Below the pieces are notes generated by a model. That model searched no databases. It saw only the letters and a program-made list of their open reading frames with translations, and was not told the DNA's origin. The translations under genes were made by a program, and so were the position numbers. A stretch of 64,000 nucleotides of DNA from Iris pallida (Eukaryota > Streptophyta > Magnoliopsida > Asparagales > Iridaceae): positions 33,473,734 through 33,537,733 of the forward strand of contig JANAVB010015600.1 of assembly GCA_029216955.1 (NCBI GenBank), read 5' to 3'. Of this stretch, positions 36,324-49,047 are shown piece by piece. The number at the start of each line of letters is the position of its first letter. Within the stretch, counting starts at the first letter, position 1.

Positions 36324-38678
36324 TGTAGTGCCCCATCCCGCTCAGTCAATCGAAGGAATAGGAACGCCGACGGCGTTCGGACTTAGCCTTGCAACGGCTG
36401 CATGAAGACATCGTTCGGTCAAGGCGACCGCTCGCTCAGATAGGGTAGTTTCGGTAAACTCGCCTCATCTTTGCCTTCACGTAATAAATTGTATGTTTTC
36501 AACTCGCACAAGTAGGCTTGATAATAAAAGAGACAAATCCACATAGCTAAAGGAAATAATCCCGACGGGTCGAATTGAGTTAGAATATGGAAAGGTCCAA
36601 CGGTCGGCTTAGAGTTGGTACACGGCGTGCTTTGAAAATGACACTATCCTCTGTCCCGTAGCTTGGGAGAAGGAAAGTTGGTTGAGTCGGCGAAGTTATG
36701 AACGTAGCCTAAGTCATAGGCGTCGCCCGCATAAATGCTTCATAAAGCATACACAGTCCTATCGTCCAAGGCTTGGCATAGCCTTGGCTTGCCCCATAAG
36801 TTAAGTTGTGTCGCACGGCTTATGATATAAGTCTAGGCACCCAAATGACTTGGTCGTTCAGAAGTCGAACGCATGCACGACACGTTTCTGCTATGCGAGG
36901 CTCGACGCAGCCTTTGTTCGTCGAGTCGTTGTACATTTAAGTTAGGCAAGTTATGTTAGGCTATCGGAAGTCGGTTTGAGGCACGATACACGGACTTAGT
37001 GTTTAGGGCATGAACCACGGTTGATTGAATGAGTTTTGGAGAAAGGACTATTGAATAGGCATTGAGTTGAATGAAATGATATGGTAATATGGAAAGAATG
37101 CTCGCGATCGTGGGTCGTCGAGGGGTCTCAAATGATAAAAAAAATGCTCACGACCGTGGATCGTCGAGGGGTCTCAAATGATAGAAGGTTTGATATTGGT
37201 TTTGAAAGAGATGGTAACATTGGAAGAGGAATGACTGTGTAAGACGTCAGTTTGTGTCGAGTCTTGCATGGTCATTGGACAACTTGTCGACAAGGGTGAG
37301 TTTTCTCGGATCGACAACCTGGGGCCCATGGACCGATCTGGCCTAGGAAGAAACACGGTATAGCCGTAGCTGGACGAACTGCTCGGGTTATTCGTGAACT
37401 TTCTTCGGGGCTAGCTACTTGTATTGAAAAGGTCACTGAATAACAAGGCTATAGTCCAGGATAGCTTGTCATGCTAGTGACTAATTCATATAGATGGGTC
37501 GGCATGGGCGGCAATCCGCGGGTGTGCCTTTGGATTGAGTCGAGTATTAATTTTACTATATCAAGGAGTCGAGTTGAATGTGTGTGTATAGTTTGAACAC
37601 AATGTTGGGCCTAAGATTTGGTCGTAACGTAGGCGACGTGCTTCGGCACGGGATACGGCGTCGGGTCTTAAGTTGTTGGCATATAAGTTGCATAAGTTGG
37701 TTTGAGTTGTCTTGAGTTTAAGTCAGAAAATGTCGCAAGGCAAAGTTGATCGAGTAAAACTTAGTTCACAAGTTGGATGGGTCAGTTGATGATTTAGTTG
37801 CGAAGGGCCGCGAGACGGCGATATGATTGAGTCTCATAGAGTTACGAGGCGCGGCCTCAAGAAGGACTTACAGCACGGTCACACGGGAATGGAGTCTTAT
37901 CGCGTAGTTGCGTCTCTGATTTTGGCCGTAAGACAAACACGACTTGATAGGTTAACGTTGTTGGCAAGAGAAGGGTCTAGAGGCAAAGTATGAGTTAACA
38001 TCGTTGTTGTAAGCACGGGATGGCCTAAAGACACCAAATAGGCAAGGCGTCTGTCCTAAAACCGATCCTAAGGCAAGAGTAGAAAGACAATCATAAAGGG
38101 GACTATATTGCACAAAGTAAATCTAACGTGTTAGTTTTGTATGGGTGGGCAAGGAGCTCATTCCACCAGTACAGTTGAGTACTGACACCCACATAGTTTA
38201 CATGTGCAGGCACAGGTAGAAGCTCGTGGCGCGGAGCTCGCTTGGATGCGTCGAGGCACAGAGTTCCTTAGCGATTCGAAGTGTACGGTCACATGGAGTA
38301 AGACTTATAAGGGACATAATGTATGGACATCGCCTTCCGAAGCATCCGCTGGCTCGAGACATGTATTGAGAGATAAGAGAGAGGTGAGTGACTTGTAATG
38401 TGAGATGAGTGAGCTTGAGTGACTTGTAATCTTGGCCTTGTGCCCCAATATAAACCGTTGTTTCAATATCAATAAAGAGCTTCTTTGAATAACTTGTGTT
38501 TTTTTTCTAATTTTTGCTGCTATTATTCAATGTCTCTGTATGGGACTTCTGTGCGACGACCCCCGTCGTAGCCGCTGAAATCGACCGTATGGAACCCGCC
38601 TTGTACGAGCGCAATCTAGGCTCGTGCGACATCACACCTTAGCGAGGACGATCGCTCCTACGGGAGCGGGGCGTGACA
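36324..38678 (+). repeat. Element E LTR1 (5' LTR)
   Basis: The LTR runs from TGTAGTGCCCC to GGGGCGTGACA. It has a polyadenylation-type AATAAA at 38471-38476 in a segment ending about 200 bp before the LTR end. A short hairpin CGCTCC-TACG-GGAGCG lies just before the terminus (about 38652-38667). The sequence is rich in GTCG, TCGA and CTTGAG-type words and has no long frame. Confidence 0.86.
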
Positions 38679-41137
38679 TAATGGTTTCAGAGCACGGCTT
38701 TACGTCCTTGGACTATCGATTGAATTATTTAACTCTATTGCTTTCGCAAGTTGTTATCGTTGGTGCGCTCTCTCTCAATGTCCCACGGGATGTCCATACA
38801 ATAAGTCTAAATAATTTGCAAAACATAGGAGAACCAGTTTTTGACAAGAAAAAAAAATATGGTTTACGTAAGCACGGTTGGCTAAGTCGGGCTGGGCATA
38901 TACACCAAAGTTGTATCGACCTTAGAAAAGTCGAGTACGAGAATTGAATTGTGTCGAGCAAGCATGAGTTGAACTCGATTGAGTAAAGTGAGATGACTAT
39001 CGATAGGGGTGCTATCGAGCGACGATAACGTCGATGCGGTATAGATGAGCGTGCTTGGGAAATTGAGGAATGGTTCGAACGAAAAAACTTGAAGAAGTCG
39101 ATTTTAATTCGAATGATAGTTTTGAGGATTTGTTGAATGACTTCATTTCTAAGTGGTGTATGCGATAGTCTCAGGAATATCGATCGATCGATTGAGGATG
39201 TAGGGTGTCGATGAGTCTATCAGCGAGCGTCGCACATATACAAAACTTAGATCGTATGCGATGGAGTGAGTTGTTGTCATGAAGTTGATAAGTGGATTCG
39301 AACAACCTAGAAATTGACGTGCACGAAACGTGTACGGGATTGAGGATTGTACGAAGTATGAAACACGAGAATGATTGAGTAGGTGAAATCGAATTCAGAA
39401 AAAAAATTAGGATGTACGAATGGATGACTTGATCGAGGAAATCGAAACGGATCGTATACGAAAAATTAGCATGAGGAAGATAGCGTGCATAAAAAGTTTG
39501 ATTCGAATGTTTGAAAATGACTTTAAGGATTGGATTGGGTGTTGCTCGATGATTGAGTTAACAAAGGGACGATGCAATTGAGGAATACATTGGTCGATGA
39601 CTTAAGATAGACGAATGAACAATACGTGAATTTGGTTCGAAGAATTGATGTTGTGAATGGTTCGAAGGATAATGATCAAACTTGAATTTGAATGTCGAGA
39701 AGATTATCCAGTCGGACGATAGCATCATTCGCACGATTCGGAAACTTGTTGCAAAGGAAGATCGTCAGGTTACGCATGTCATGATGGTATTAAGGCGTAT
39801 CAAAGATCGATATGCGATAACTCGGAGGTACTCTGACTCGACGAATGACGATCGTACAAGTGTTATTGTTCGGTTGGATGCTATAATTAGGATTTGATGG
39901 AGATGAATGTTGGATGAAAGTGATCGTGTCTTGATGGTTACGCGGATAACCACAACGTCGATGATCTTGTCGTGTGCGAGCGCAACTCTTGCCTCGCACA
40001 TGTGTTGCATCGGATTGGGTGATCGTTCGCGTGAGCGTTGACATGGTGATTCATGTCGGGGAATGATCGAACTCGAAAAATCAGGACGCAGCAACTTGAT
40101 TGTCTCGACTTGTTGGCTTGACGCGAAGGAAAATTTGAGGATGTTTGGACTTGCGACTGATGAATAAAAGAAACTTGAGGATTTAGTAGGTCCAATCCGC
40201 GCATCGAGAATGAATTAGCCTAGACTCGAACAAGAGTTACGTCCCGATGAGGATGATTATCCCGCGGGAGCGTGCATAGTGATTCATGCCCACGTGGATA
40301 ATCAGAATCGCGTGAGATCGGGGCACAACATATTGTTAAGCTAGACGACCACATAATCGATTGCGTAAATTAGAATAGATGACTTAGGAAATATGGAATG
40401 TGAATTATGGCTTAGCGATGAATTGGTCGTAGCGTATTTGATTTAATAGGCAGATTTGTTGAACGTGTTCGAAGAAATAGACTATGCGAAATGGCTTGAT
40501 GAACGAAATGATATTGATATCTCAAGGAATGGTTGAAACGTGAGTTATCATAAGATGGCTTTGCTGAATGACTCGGACCCTGTACGACAAACGTTAGAAT
40601 GTGTGTAGGAAATCGGAGTGATGCGAGCTTGGGTAGAAAACCCTGTACTATCAACTTGGTTTGACCTTAGAATGGGGTCAGTGTTGATATCGTTGTTTGG
40701 GAACTGTGATTCAATACTGACAATTGACTTTAGCCTAAAGAGATTGCCTAGTGGCAAGGTGAGATACCCATGTTGCGAGAGTTAGCATCGGTAGTATTGA
40801 TTTTCAGGATTGAGTAGATGGATCAATAGGTGGAATTGGATTTACTATCACAAGGCTTGGTTGAAATGCATATATTTCGGGGACGCCTGGAATGTGTGCA
40901 CGATCCAAACTAAGTGATATGTTGAATTCAAGTGAGACTTGAGGAACAGAAAAATGTCGAGGATTTTGAGATTGGAAGTTTTGAAGAAAAGATTGTGGGT
41001 AGCACGAGCGTGGCTCGGATTTGAGGGAACGCATAGGAGAAGTGTGTGCGAGAGTTCTTGAATGTTGAGTAAAGTGATAAGTCGATAAGTGTACTCAGTT
41101 AGTTTCGAGGATGAAACTTTTTCTGAGTGGTGTATGA
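38679..41137 (+). other. Element E interior (non-coding)
   Basis: The 2,459-bp interior begins with TAA and TGGTTTCAGAGC, close to the plant initiator-Met primer-binding site TGGTATCAGAGC. It ends with GAGTGGTGTATGA before LTR2, a weak polypurine tract. No frame resembles a retrotransposon protein. A GATTATCC...GGATAATC inverted repeat lies at about 40254-40303, and the words GTGATTCATG and GCGTGAG recur around 39940-40320. Possible folding or packaging roles are only a guess. Confidence 0.75.
38682..38693 (+). other. Element E primer-binding site (initiator-Met type)
   Basis: TGGTTTCAGAGC starts three bases after the LTR1 end GTGACA. It differs at one base from the classical plant site complementary to initiator methionine tRNA. 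It sets E apart from elements A, D, F, G and H, which use a different 18-nt site. Confidence 0.7.
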
Positions 41138-41758
41138 TGTAGTGCCCCGTCCCGCTCAGTCAATCGGAGGAATAGGAACGCCGACGGCGTTCGGACTTAG
41201 CCTTGCAACGGCTGCATGAAGACATCGCTCGGTCAAGGCGACCGCTCGCTCAGGTGAGGTAGTTTCGGTGAACTCGCCTCTTTGCCTTCACGTAAAAATG
41301 CATGTTTTCAACTCGCACAAGTAGGCTTGATAATAAAAGAGACAATCCACATAGTTAAAGGGAATAATCCCGACGGGTCGAATTGAGTTAGAATATGGAA
41401 AGGTCAACGGTCGGCTTAGAGTTGGTGCACGGTGCTTTGAAAATGACACTATCCTCCGCCCCGTGGCTTGGAAGAAGGAAAGTTGGTTGAGTCGGCGAAG
41501 TTACGAACGTAGCCTAAGTCATAGGCGTCGCCCGCATAAATGCTTCATAAAGCATGCACGGTCTGTCACCCGCGTTTTCCATTCTACGTATTTCCAGTAT
41601 ACGTATACGGAATCCTGGCATGTATTTTTATTTCCTGCCTAGCTAGCTAATTTTAGTTTAATCTTGATTAGGTTCAACATAGCATGTAATGGTTAAATTT
41701 GGTTTATTTTGGGTTGGTTGGTTTATTTGGTTCATCATGTTAAACACCACCATCCTCC

Positions 41759-41765
41759 TTTATAA
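41759..41765 (+). promoter_or_regulatory. TATA box in element F 5' LTR
   Basis: TTTATAA is followed by CCACC, about 195 bp into the LTR. The same site in the 3' LTR is at 49264-49270. It is the likely promoter of the genomic RNA, inferred from position and sequence. Confidence 0.55.
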
Positions 41766-42289
41766 CCACCTAACTTTTCTCTCTCCTCCACTTTCTCATT
41801 AATCTTCTTTTCTCCATTAAACCCACCACCAACCAAGAACACCCCTTAGGAAAGTGCAACTTGCTTCCACAAGAGAGCCCATTTTTATTGTTCTATTAGC
41901 TTCTCCTCATGTTTCTAAGACACATTAGAACTTGTCATTTTTATTTGAGGCTTAATTTTTGTAGATCTAAAAATTAATTATTTCAGATTTTGGTGGTTTG
42001 ATCTATCAAACTTCTTGTTTTAAAGTTTTGATGGTTCCATGTTGTAGAGAATTTTATTCTACCCAATTTGACCTTTGAAAAGTTGGATTTGGACTTATTT
42101 GACCAAGTTATGGACTTTTGAAGCTTTGGGTTCAACCCATGGAGTTCTTGCTGTTTGGAGAAGACAGTGAGCAGTACGCAAGCTTTTTAGCTTGCGCCAT
42201 GAGCTGCGTGCGCTCTTTAGCGCAGCACAGTCTGATCATACGCTGCCTTTTGGAAGCGTATGTCTTGCATACGCTGACTTGGGTGACAA

Positions 42290-42530
42290 GGAGTCGTATG
42301 GACCTCATACGCTGACCTGAGGTATGCTGATGAGCGTATGTGACTGAGCGTATGCTGACCTGAGCTATGCTGACTGAGCGTATGCTGCCTGAGCGTATGC
42401 TGCTGAGCGTATGCTGCTGAGCGTATGCTGACTGAGCGTTATACTGACCTGAGCGTATGCTGACCTGAGCGTGCTGACCTGAGCGTATGTTGACTTGAGC
42501 GTAGCCTGACTTGAGCGCAGCTGATGTTTA
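42290..42530 (+). repeat. GAGCGTATGCTGACC minisatellite in element F 5' LTR
   Basis: About 13 units of 13-16 bp built on GAGCGTATGCTGA. The 3' LTR has about 18 units at 49830-50105. Unit number differs between LTRs of one insertion, so copy number changed after insertion or during assembly. Confidence 0.85.
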
Positions 42531-43321
42531 GGCACAACTGGACCTGACCCTACTTGCCTTACATGATTAGTGACCGCCGTGGTGCACTCTTGACAAGTAA
42601 TTTAACTTGATAATTCTTGATGGTGGTCCGTTGTGACGCACCATTGCCTTGATAAGTAATCTTGATAAGCAACCGACATGATAACCGTGATACGCTGTTG
42701 CGACGGCTAACCTGACATGCTAAATGAATTCTTGACCGTGGGTGATTGTAATGAATATGCTTGTATAAGCAACCAGTCTTGTCTCGCATCATGTCTAGGA
42801 CATGTATCCCTGGTTACCACGGTCAGGGATTCATACCGAATCTGACTAGGTTAATGACTAGATTGATCAAGTAGAGCATATAGAGAGGTATTACGGCTAC
42901 AAGCATTCCCGTTATCTGGGCGCCTTCCTTGATGGACTTGTAGCCTACCGACGAGTAGGGCACATTTCCAGCTCACTGCTATATGGGGCACTACATGAAA
43001 CAATTACTATGACACTGTCATATGTTGCATCCAAGTCACCTAACAAGGCATGATGACTCTAGCTTGAACCTTGCGTCTGGATAACCTGGATAGTCTACAG
43101 GGCTAGTGGCCGTAGGCGTACCTCATTGTATCTTGCTAACTAAGCTTGTGATAACCCTAGTTAGTTAAGTATCAAGCCGTATCTTTGCTTGGCGTGAATG
43201 ATGGATGGAGTCCTACCTTGTTTAGTCTTGCCTAGATCCAGTGCATGGATATCTCGCACATGCTTGTCTATGCTTTACGTTATCGATAATTGGTTCGAGG
43301 CTAAGTTCTGTTCAGGTGAAG

Positions 43322-43361
43322 GGTTACAACCCCGGTCCTTGTTTGGTTTACGGGTTGTAAC
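43322..43361 (+). other. Conserved LTR stem-loop, element F 5' LTR
   Basis: GTTACAACCC and GGGTTGTAAC can pair as a 10-bp stem around CGGTCCTTGTTTGGTTTAC. The 3' LTR repeats it at 50921-50960. H has an 11-bp version at 62372-62412 and G three versions at 30283-30673. Surrounding LTR sequence is much less conserved. Confidence 0.7.
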
Positions 43362-44064
43362 TTGGGTACCGGAATAGTCCTCTATTATCTTATCGTTTAT
43401 CATTCTATTTTCTTTAACTCATGCCTTATGTTATTTCACCTATGATCTATGTGCTGACATGCTGGTTTAGTTCTTAAGTGAAGCCTCCTTTGTGGCACTT
43501 GCTCTTTCTGGGGTCTGACCCAGCTGGTTCTGTATGGCCAGATTTCGGAGCAGCTACCGAGGATCTCCCAACCTTCCTGCCAGATGGTGAACACTAGAAG
43601 GAATCCCGGCAACGAGTGGGTTTTTATTTTGCTCTCCCACTCCCTTGTAAAAATTCTTTTGAGGCGTTTAGCCACCGAGAAAGTGTTAGCTCGTTTGTAA
43701 CTTTACTTACTGTCTGCCTACGGGCTGTAGCATGATTGACAAATCCTAGGGTTGATCATGTATGACTTAAACTCTTGCTAGTCTTCGTATTTTGTATGAC
43801 TAGCTTCATGATCATCTGAATATGTAATGTATGGGACGCCTTACTTTGTATGTCTGATGATCTACCATCTTGTTATATCTACTTGTTGCTTGAGATTGAG
43901 ACACTAGGCTTGTATTGACCCTAAGAGACTGATGGCTTGTAGTAAACCCTCATGCATCTAAACAACCGTGACCGTATTGCGATGTGAGATTCACTTCAAT
44001 GTACGTAGCTGTGTCTGTCCCCCGCTCTCCAGTATTCTGGTTCTGGGGCGTGACACGGTTTAAG

Positions 44065-44082
44065 TGGTGGCCCATGCAGGTC
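44065..44082 (+). other. Element F primer-binding site
   Basis: TGGTGGCCCATGCAGGTC lies nine bases after the LTR end. The 18 nt are identical in D, G, H and family A copy 2, while the nine-base spacer varies. The partner tRNA would end GACCTGCATGGGCCACCA; I do not recognise it. Confidence 0.7.
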
Positions 44083-44207
44083 TTAAATCAAGATGTGTGA
44101 GGGTTTACCGGATAGATGTCTCAATCTCACTCGCCCTTGATCTCTATTCGTGCCTTCTGATCCTTCAGAATCCTTGACCTGATCACATGTTTAATCCTCG
44201 ATCTATC

Positions 44208-45558
44208 ATGTCCTTTCTTATTGTTCCCTACGTCGTTTCCTTCAGCGGCATTGTTCCTGGTCCTACCGATCAGCAAGGCAGAGCACCTCCAGTGGACCAA
44301 CAGCAACCTGGAGGACCAAGCCCAGCACTCTGGAGCGGCCTCCCGAGTCATGCATTCCGGGGACCCCGAGCCCCCAGTTCAGCCAGTCCAGCCTGCAGAG
44401 CCTGACGATGGCACCTTGGTGGGTCTCCTCAGGACATTGCTTGTGTCTCAAGATCGTCGGAGCGATGTCCTGTACCAGGCAGTACAAGATGCCATGGGCC
44501 GTGTTGGTTATCAAGGAAACAGTACGGCTAGCAGTTTCAAGCGCCTCAACCCTCCCTTCTTTGATGGGAGTGAAGATGCTATTGCAGCTGATGCGTGGCT
44601 CCAGGACATTGAGATTATCTTAGATGCAGCCAAGACTCCAGAAGGAGAGAAGGTAGCTGTGGTGCGTCTACAGTTATTGGACCTAGCCCGCACCTGGTGG
44701 GCGATGATAGCGGTTGGATTGGCAACGCCTGTCCCGTGGGCGGTATTCAGTGACAAGTTTCAGATCAAGTACTTCGATGCTGTGGCTCGGCACGACCTAC
44801 AGACGAAGTTCACCAATCTCAGGCAGATGAGCAGGACGGTCGATGGATATGCGACCGAGTTTTCAAGACTGAGTCGGTTGCTCCCACTTTGGTGGCAACC
44901 GAGTTTGATCGAGCGCAGCGGTTCCAGCAGGGACTCCACCTAGAGATCATTCTAGCAGTGGAGCAGTTTGAACATCAGACCTTTGATGCTGTTTTTGCGG
45001 GCAGCTAAGAGGCATGAGTATACCTCGCAGAGAATTGTAGACAGAACTGGAGGACGGAAGCGGTCCCATGGTCCGATGATCCAGTCTTCAGCCCCAGCCC
45101 CCACAGCTAGGGCTTTGACCATTGGAGCTCCAAGGAGGGCAGCCTCAGTTACGTCGGTTCAGCATTCGACTCTGACGTATCCTCAGCAGCAGAAGCGGAG
45201 GCAGTCTTCCACAATGGGCTGCACTCATTGTGGGAAGCCAGGGCATGTAGTGTCAGAATATCGTCGAGCACAAGGATTGTGTTTGGCTTGTGGGGCACCG
45301 GATCACATGATAGGGTCCTGCCCACAGAGAGCCGGTTCATCCTCATCGGCCCAGACTAGTCCTTCAGTGAGGGGACCAGCACCAGTAGCAGCAGCAGCAG
45401 TATCAGCCTCCGAGGCCATTGCCGCCTCAGGCTCAGGCATTCCAGCAGCAGCGACCGCAACAGTATGCCCAGGTCCAAGCTCAGGTTCAGAACCGCCAGA
45501 GAGGTTTCCAGCAGAGGGGACCAGCACCCATGAGGGCACGGTCAAGCGATGGCTTTGA
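44208..45558 (+). pseudogene. gag: Element F gag (capsid and zinc knuckles; three frameshifts)
   Basis: Gag forms the particle that packages the RNA. The start is an ATG at 44208 or the in-frame ATG at 44187. The N-terminal part is Pro/Gln-rich. The capsid part contains LNPPFFDGSEDAIAADAWLQ, then ARTWWAMIAVGL and YATEFSRLSR. Two C-terminal zinc knuckles follow. The first (CTHCGKPGH..SEY, from 45220) lacks its last cysteine; the second (CLACGAPDHMIGSC, about 45281-45322) is complete. Against H and G there is an extra base near 44311, a missing base near 44880 and an extra T at 44993-44997, which break the frame three times. Confidence 0.87.
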
Positions 45559-48500
45559 CCGTAGAGGAGGAGTTGGCATCAGGTGAGGTGGTGGCAGGTA
45601 CCATTCTCGTCAACTCTTTTCCTGTATCAGTATTATTTGATTCAGGTATATCGCATTCATTTATGTCTGCACGATTTGCGACACGGATAGGACTGGAGCC
45701 GGAGTAATTATCAGTAAGGCTCAAGATACTTACTGGTAACGGACTGGTGGGTGTAGATAGGGTGTTTTCCTCGTGTCGAATCGTAGTTAGCGGTAGAGAG
45801 TTTCCCGCTAGGTTGATAGAGTTCCCGATGGCCGATTATGATGTACTCCTAGGAATGGATTGGTTGCGGGACCAGTATGCTAGAATAGATTGCCATGTCG
45901 GCAAGATATTTTTAGTATTCCCGGTGAGCCAGAGTTTTCATTTTCTCGAGGCAGAGTAGAACCTTCTTCCCCAGCATTACGGATGGCCGTAGCAGCAACA
46001 GTTCAGTTTCCCAGAGTTGTAGAAGAGTTTCCTGACGTATTTCTCGAAGATCTTCCAGGTATGCCCCCAGAGAGAGAGATAGAGTTCACTATCGACTTGA
46101 TTCCAGGGACGGCACTAGTGTCAGAGAGAGTCTATAGGATGGCACCATCAGAGTTGGAGGTCCTGTACAAGATGATTGAAGAACTTAGAACCAAGGGATT
46201 TATTCGTGCTAGCGGATCACCTTAGGGAGCTCCGATGCTTCTTGTGAAGAAGAAGGATGGTACGTCAAGATTATGTGTTGATTATCGTACCTTGAACTCT
46301 GTAACAATTAAGAACAGATATCCTTTACCAAGGATAGATGATTTATTTGATCAGCTCAAGGGAGCGGCAGTATTCTCGAAGATTGACTTGCGGTCAGGGT
46401 ACCATCAGATCAGAGTCAGAGAGCAGGACATCCCGAAGACAGCATTCAGATCGAGGTATGGACATTGGGAGTTCCTTGTTATGCCATTTGGAGCGACCAA
46501 TACGCCGGCCGTATTCCTGGACCTCATGAATCGTATCTTCATGCCCTATTTGGACCAGTTCATGATAGTGTTCATAGACGACATCTTAGTCTATAGCGAG
46601 AACGAGGCAGAGCATGAGCAGCATCTTCGTGTAGTTCTTCAGATTCTCAGGGAGCACCAGTTGTACGCGAAGTTCAGTAAGTACGAGTTTTGGTTGGATC
46701 GTATCTCGTACTTGGGTCATATCATCACCAGAGATGGAGTGGAAGTTGATCCCCAGAAGATAGTGGCTATAGAGACATGGCCAGTACCTAGCACCGTTGC
46801 AGAAGTTCGGAGTTTCCTCGGATTGGCCGGCTATTACCGACGTTTTGTGTCAGACTTTGCTCGGATTTCAGCACCACTGACGCAGTTGACCCATAAGGAT
46901 GTACAGTTTGCTTGGACAGCAGAGTGTCAGAGTTTATTTGAGAAGTTGAAGCGGAGATTGATGACGGCCCCCATTCTCACTCTTCCCGACGGGACGGGAG
47001 GATTTTCAGTTTATTGCGACGCATCCGGCAAGGGATTAGGATGTGTCTTGATGCAGCATGGTAAGGTAATCGCTTATGCGTCACGTCAACTTCGTGACCA
47101 TGAGAGGAATTATCCAACCCATGACCTGGAGTTAGCAGCCGTAGTTTTTGCATTAAAACTTTGGAGACATTATTTGTATGGAGATCGGGTGGAGATTTTC
47201 ACCGACCACAAGAGTCTGAAGTATGTGTTTACCCAGAAGGATCTTAATATGCGTCAGAGGAGATGGCTAGAGCTACTTGTGGATTATGACATCAGCTTGC
47301 AGTATCATCCTGGGAAGGCCAACGTGGTAGCAGATGCATTGAGCAGGAGAGCCGGAGTTTATTTTCTAACGGCACAGCCAGAGTTGTTAGCAGATCTTCA
47401 GAAGATGGGTATTGAAGTTGTTCTTCCTTCCAGTGTGGCATTGATGGCCAGTATGCAAGTTCAGTCCAGTATAGTTGAGAGGATCAAGTTAGCTCAGTCC
47501 ACGAACTCTAAGCTTCAGCGGCTTAGGGCAGAATGTGTGGCAGGACAGAGACCAGAGTTATGCATTCATGAAGATGGTACACTCCAATATGGGAGGCATC
47601 TTTGTGTACCCAGTGGTGATATCCGACAGGAGATCATGGCAGAGGCTCACAGTTCTCAGTATTCAATTCATCCCGGCGGTACGAAGATGTATCATGATAT
47701 TCGGCAGCATTTTGGTAGAATGGCATGAAGAGGGAGATAGCCCGATTTGTCTCTCGTTGTTTAGTTTGTCAACAAGTTAAGGCCGAACATCAGAGACCAG
47801 CTGGACTTCTTCAACCTTTACCGATCTCGGAATGGAAATGAGAACACATTACCATAGATTTTGTAACTGGATTACCTAGATCCCCAGCTGGAAGAGATGC
47901 CATCTGGGTTATAGTTGATCGTCTAACGAAGGTAGCTCATTTTCTTCCTTTCAGAATCGGCCAGTCGACGGATCAGCTTGCAGAGATGTACCTCAGGCAG
48001 ATAGTCAGATTGCATGGAGTACCAGTCAGTATTGTGTCCGACAGAGATTCAAGATTCACCTCGTACTTTTGGCAGAGTCTTCAAGAGAGTTTGGGGACTC
48101 GTCTCAAGTTCAGTTCAGCCTACCATCCGCAGACAGATGGTCAGTCAGAACGTACGATCCAGACTCTTGAAGACATGCTACGGTCATGTACACTCGACTT
48201 CGGTGGTTCGTGGGAAGATCACCTGCATCTCGTAGAGTTCTCGTACAATAACAGTTTCCAGGCTAGTATCCAGATGGCACCTTTCGAGGCCTTGTACGGC
48301 AGGAAGTGCAGATCTCCTTTAGCTTGGGACGATATCGGTGAGAGGCAAATGCTTGGACCAGAGATGGTGACGCGGACTATTGAGGTGGTCAGACAAGTCA
48401 GAGATCATCTTCGAGTTGCCCAAGATCGCCAGCGTCATTGGGCCGATTCTCATCGACGTCCCCTTGAATTTTCTGTCGGCGACCACGTATTCCTTAGGAT

Positions 48501-48897
48501 CTCGCCTACCCGTGGCATCATTCGATTCGGCGTACGGAGAAAGCTCAGTCCTAGGTATATAGGGCCGTTTGATGTCCTTGAGCGAGTAGGTGATGTGTCC
48601 TATCATCTCGCTCTTCCACCGTCGTTACGTGAGGTGCATGATGTCTTCCATGTATCCCAATTACGACGGTATATCCCGGATTTGAGTCATGTCCTTGATC
48701 ATTCGGAATTGGTTGTTGGTACCGACCTTTCGTATGAGGAGAGACCCGTATCCATATTGGACCGGAGGGAGAAGATACTCAAGAACAAGACTATCAAATT
48801 AGTCTGTGTTGCTTGGGGTCATCACTCTTTGGGTGAGTCAACGTGGGAGCGTGAGGATGATATCCGATCACGATATCCCGACCTGTTTGACTCGTAA
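45559..48897 (+). pseudogene. pol: Element F pol: protease, RT, RNase H, integrase, chromodomain
   Basis: The protease has an intact DSG (45639-45647, in LFDSGISHSF). A frameshift lies near 45905. RT (about 46130-46990) has its FIDD box at 46571-46582. RNase H (about 46990-47350) has [19 protein letters not shown] and VADALSRR. The integrase zinc finger is [11 protein letters not shown] with CLVCQQ. The integrase triad is Asp 47857-47859, Asp 48040-48042 and Glu 48148-48150, spaced D-x60-D-x35-E. The tail (about 48690-48890) is chromodomain-like and ends at TAA 48895-48897. Breaks are TAG at 46223-46225 (Trp), a frameshift near 47720 and TGA at 47839-47841 (Trp). All catalytic residues are present, so this copy decayed recently. 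Confidence 0.92.
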
Positions 48898-49047
48898 GGT
48901 ATAATGTCTTTCTTATGCCTTATGCTTAAGTTCCTTGCTTGCATGAATGATTGCTTGATTGACTGCTAGTCATATATTGCCTGCAATTGATATAGCTTGC
49001 TCGACATCTCTAGCCTCTTGATTAAATTCCGAGGACGGAATTCTTTT

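Larger units (their letters stand above)
41564..44055 (+). repeat. Element F 5' LTR
   Basis: The LTR is 2,492 bp, from TGTCACCCGCG to GGGGCGTGACA. It has a TATA-like TTTATAA at 41759-41765, a GAGCGTATGCTGACC minisatellite (about 42290-42530) and the conserved stem-loop (43322-43361). Compared with the 3' LTR it lacks dozens of single bases, mainly in homopolymers or doublets, and some minisatellite units. Confidence 0.9.
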
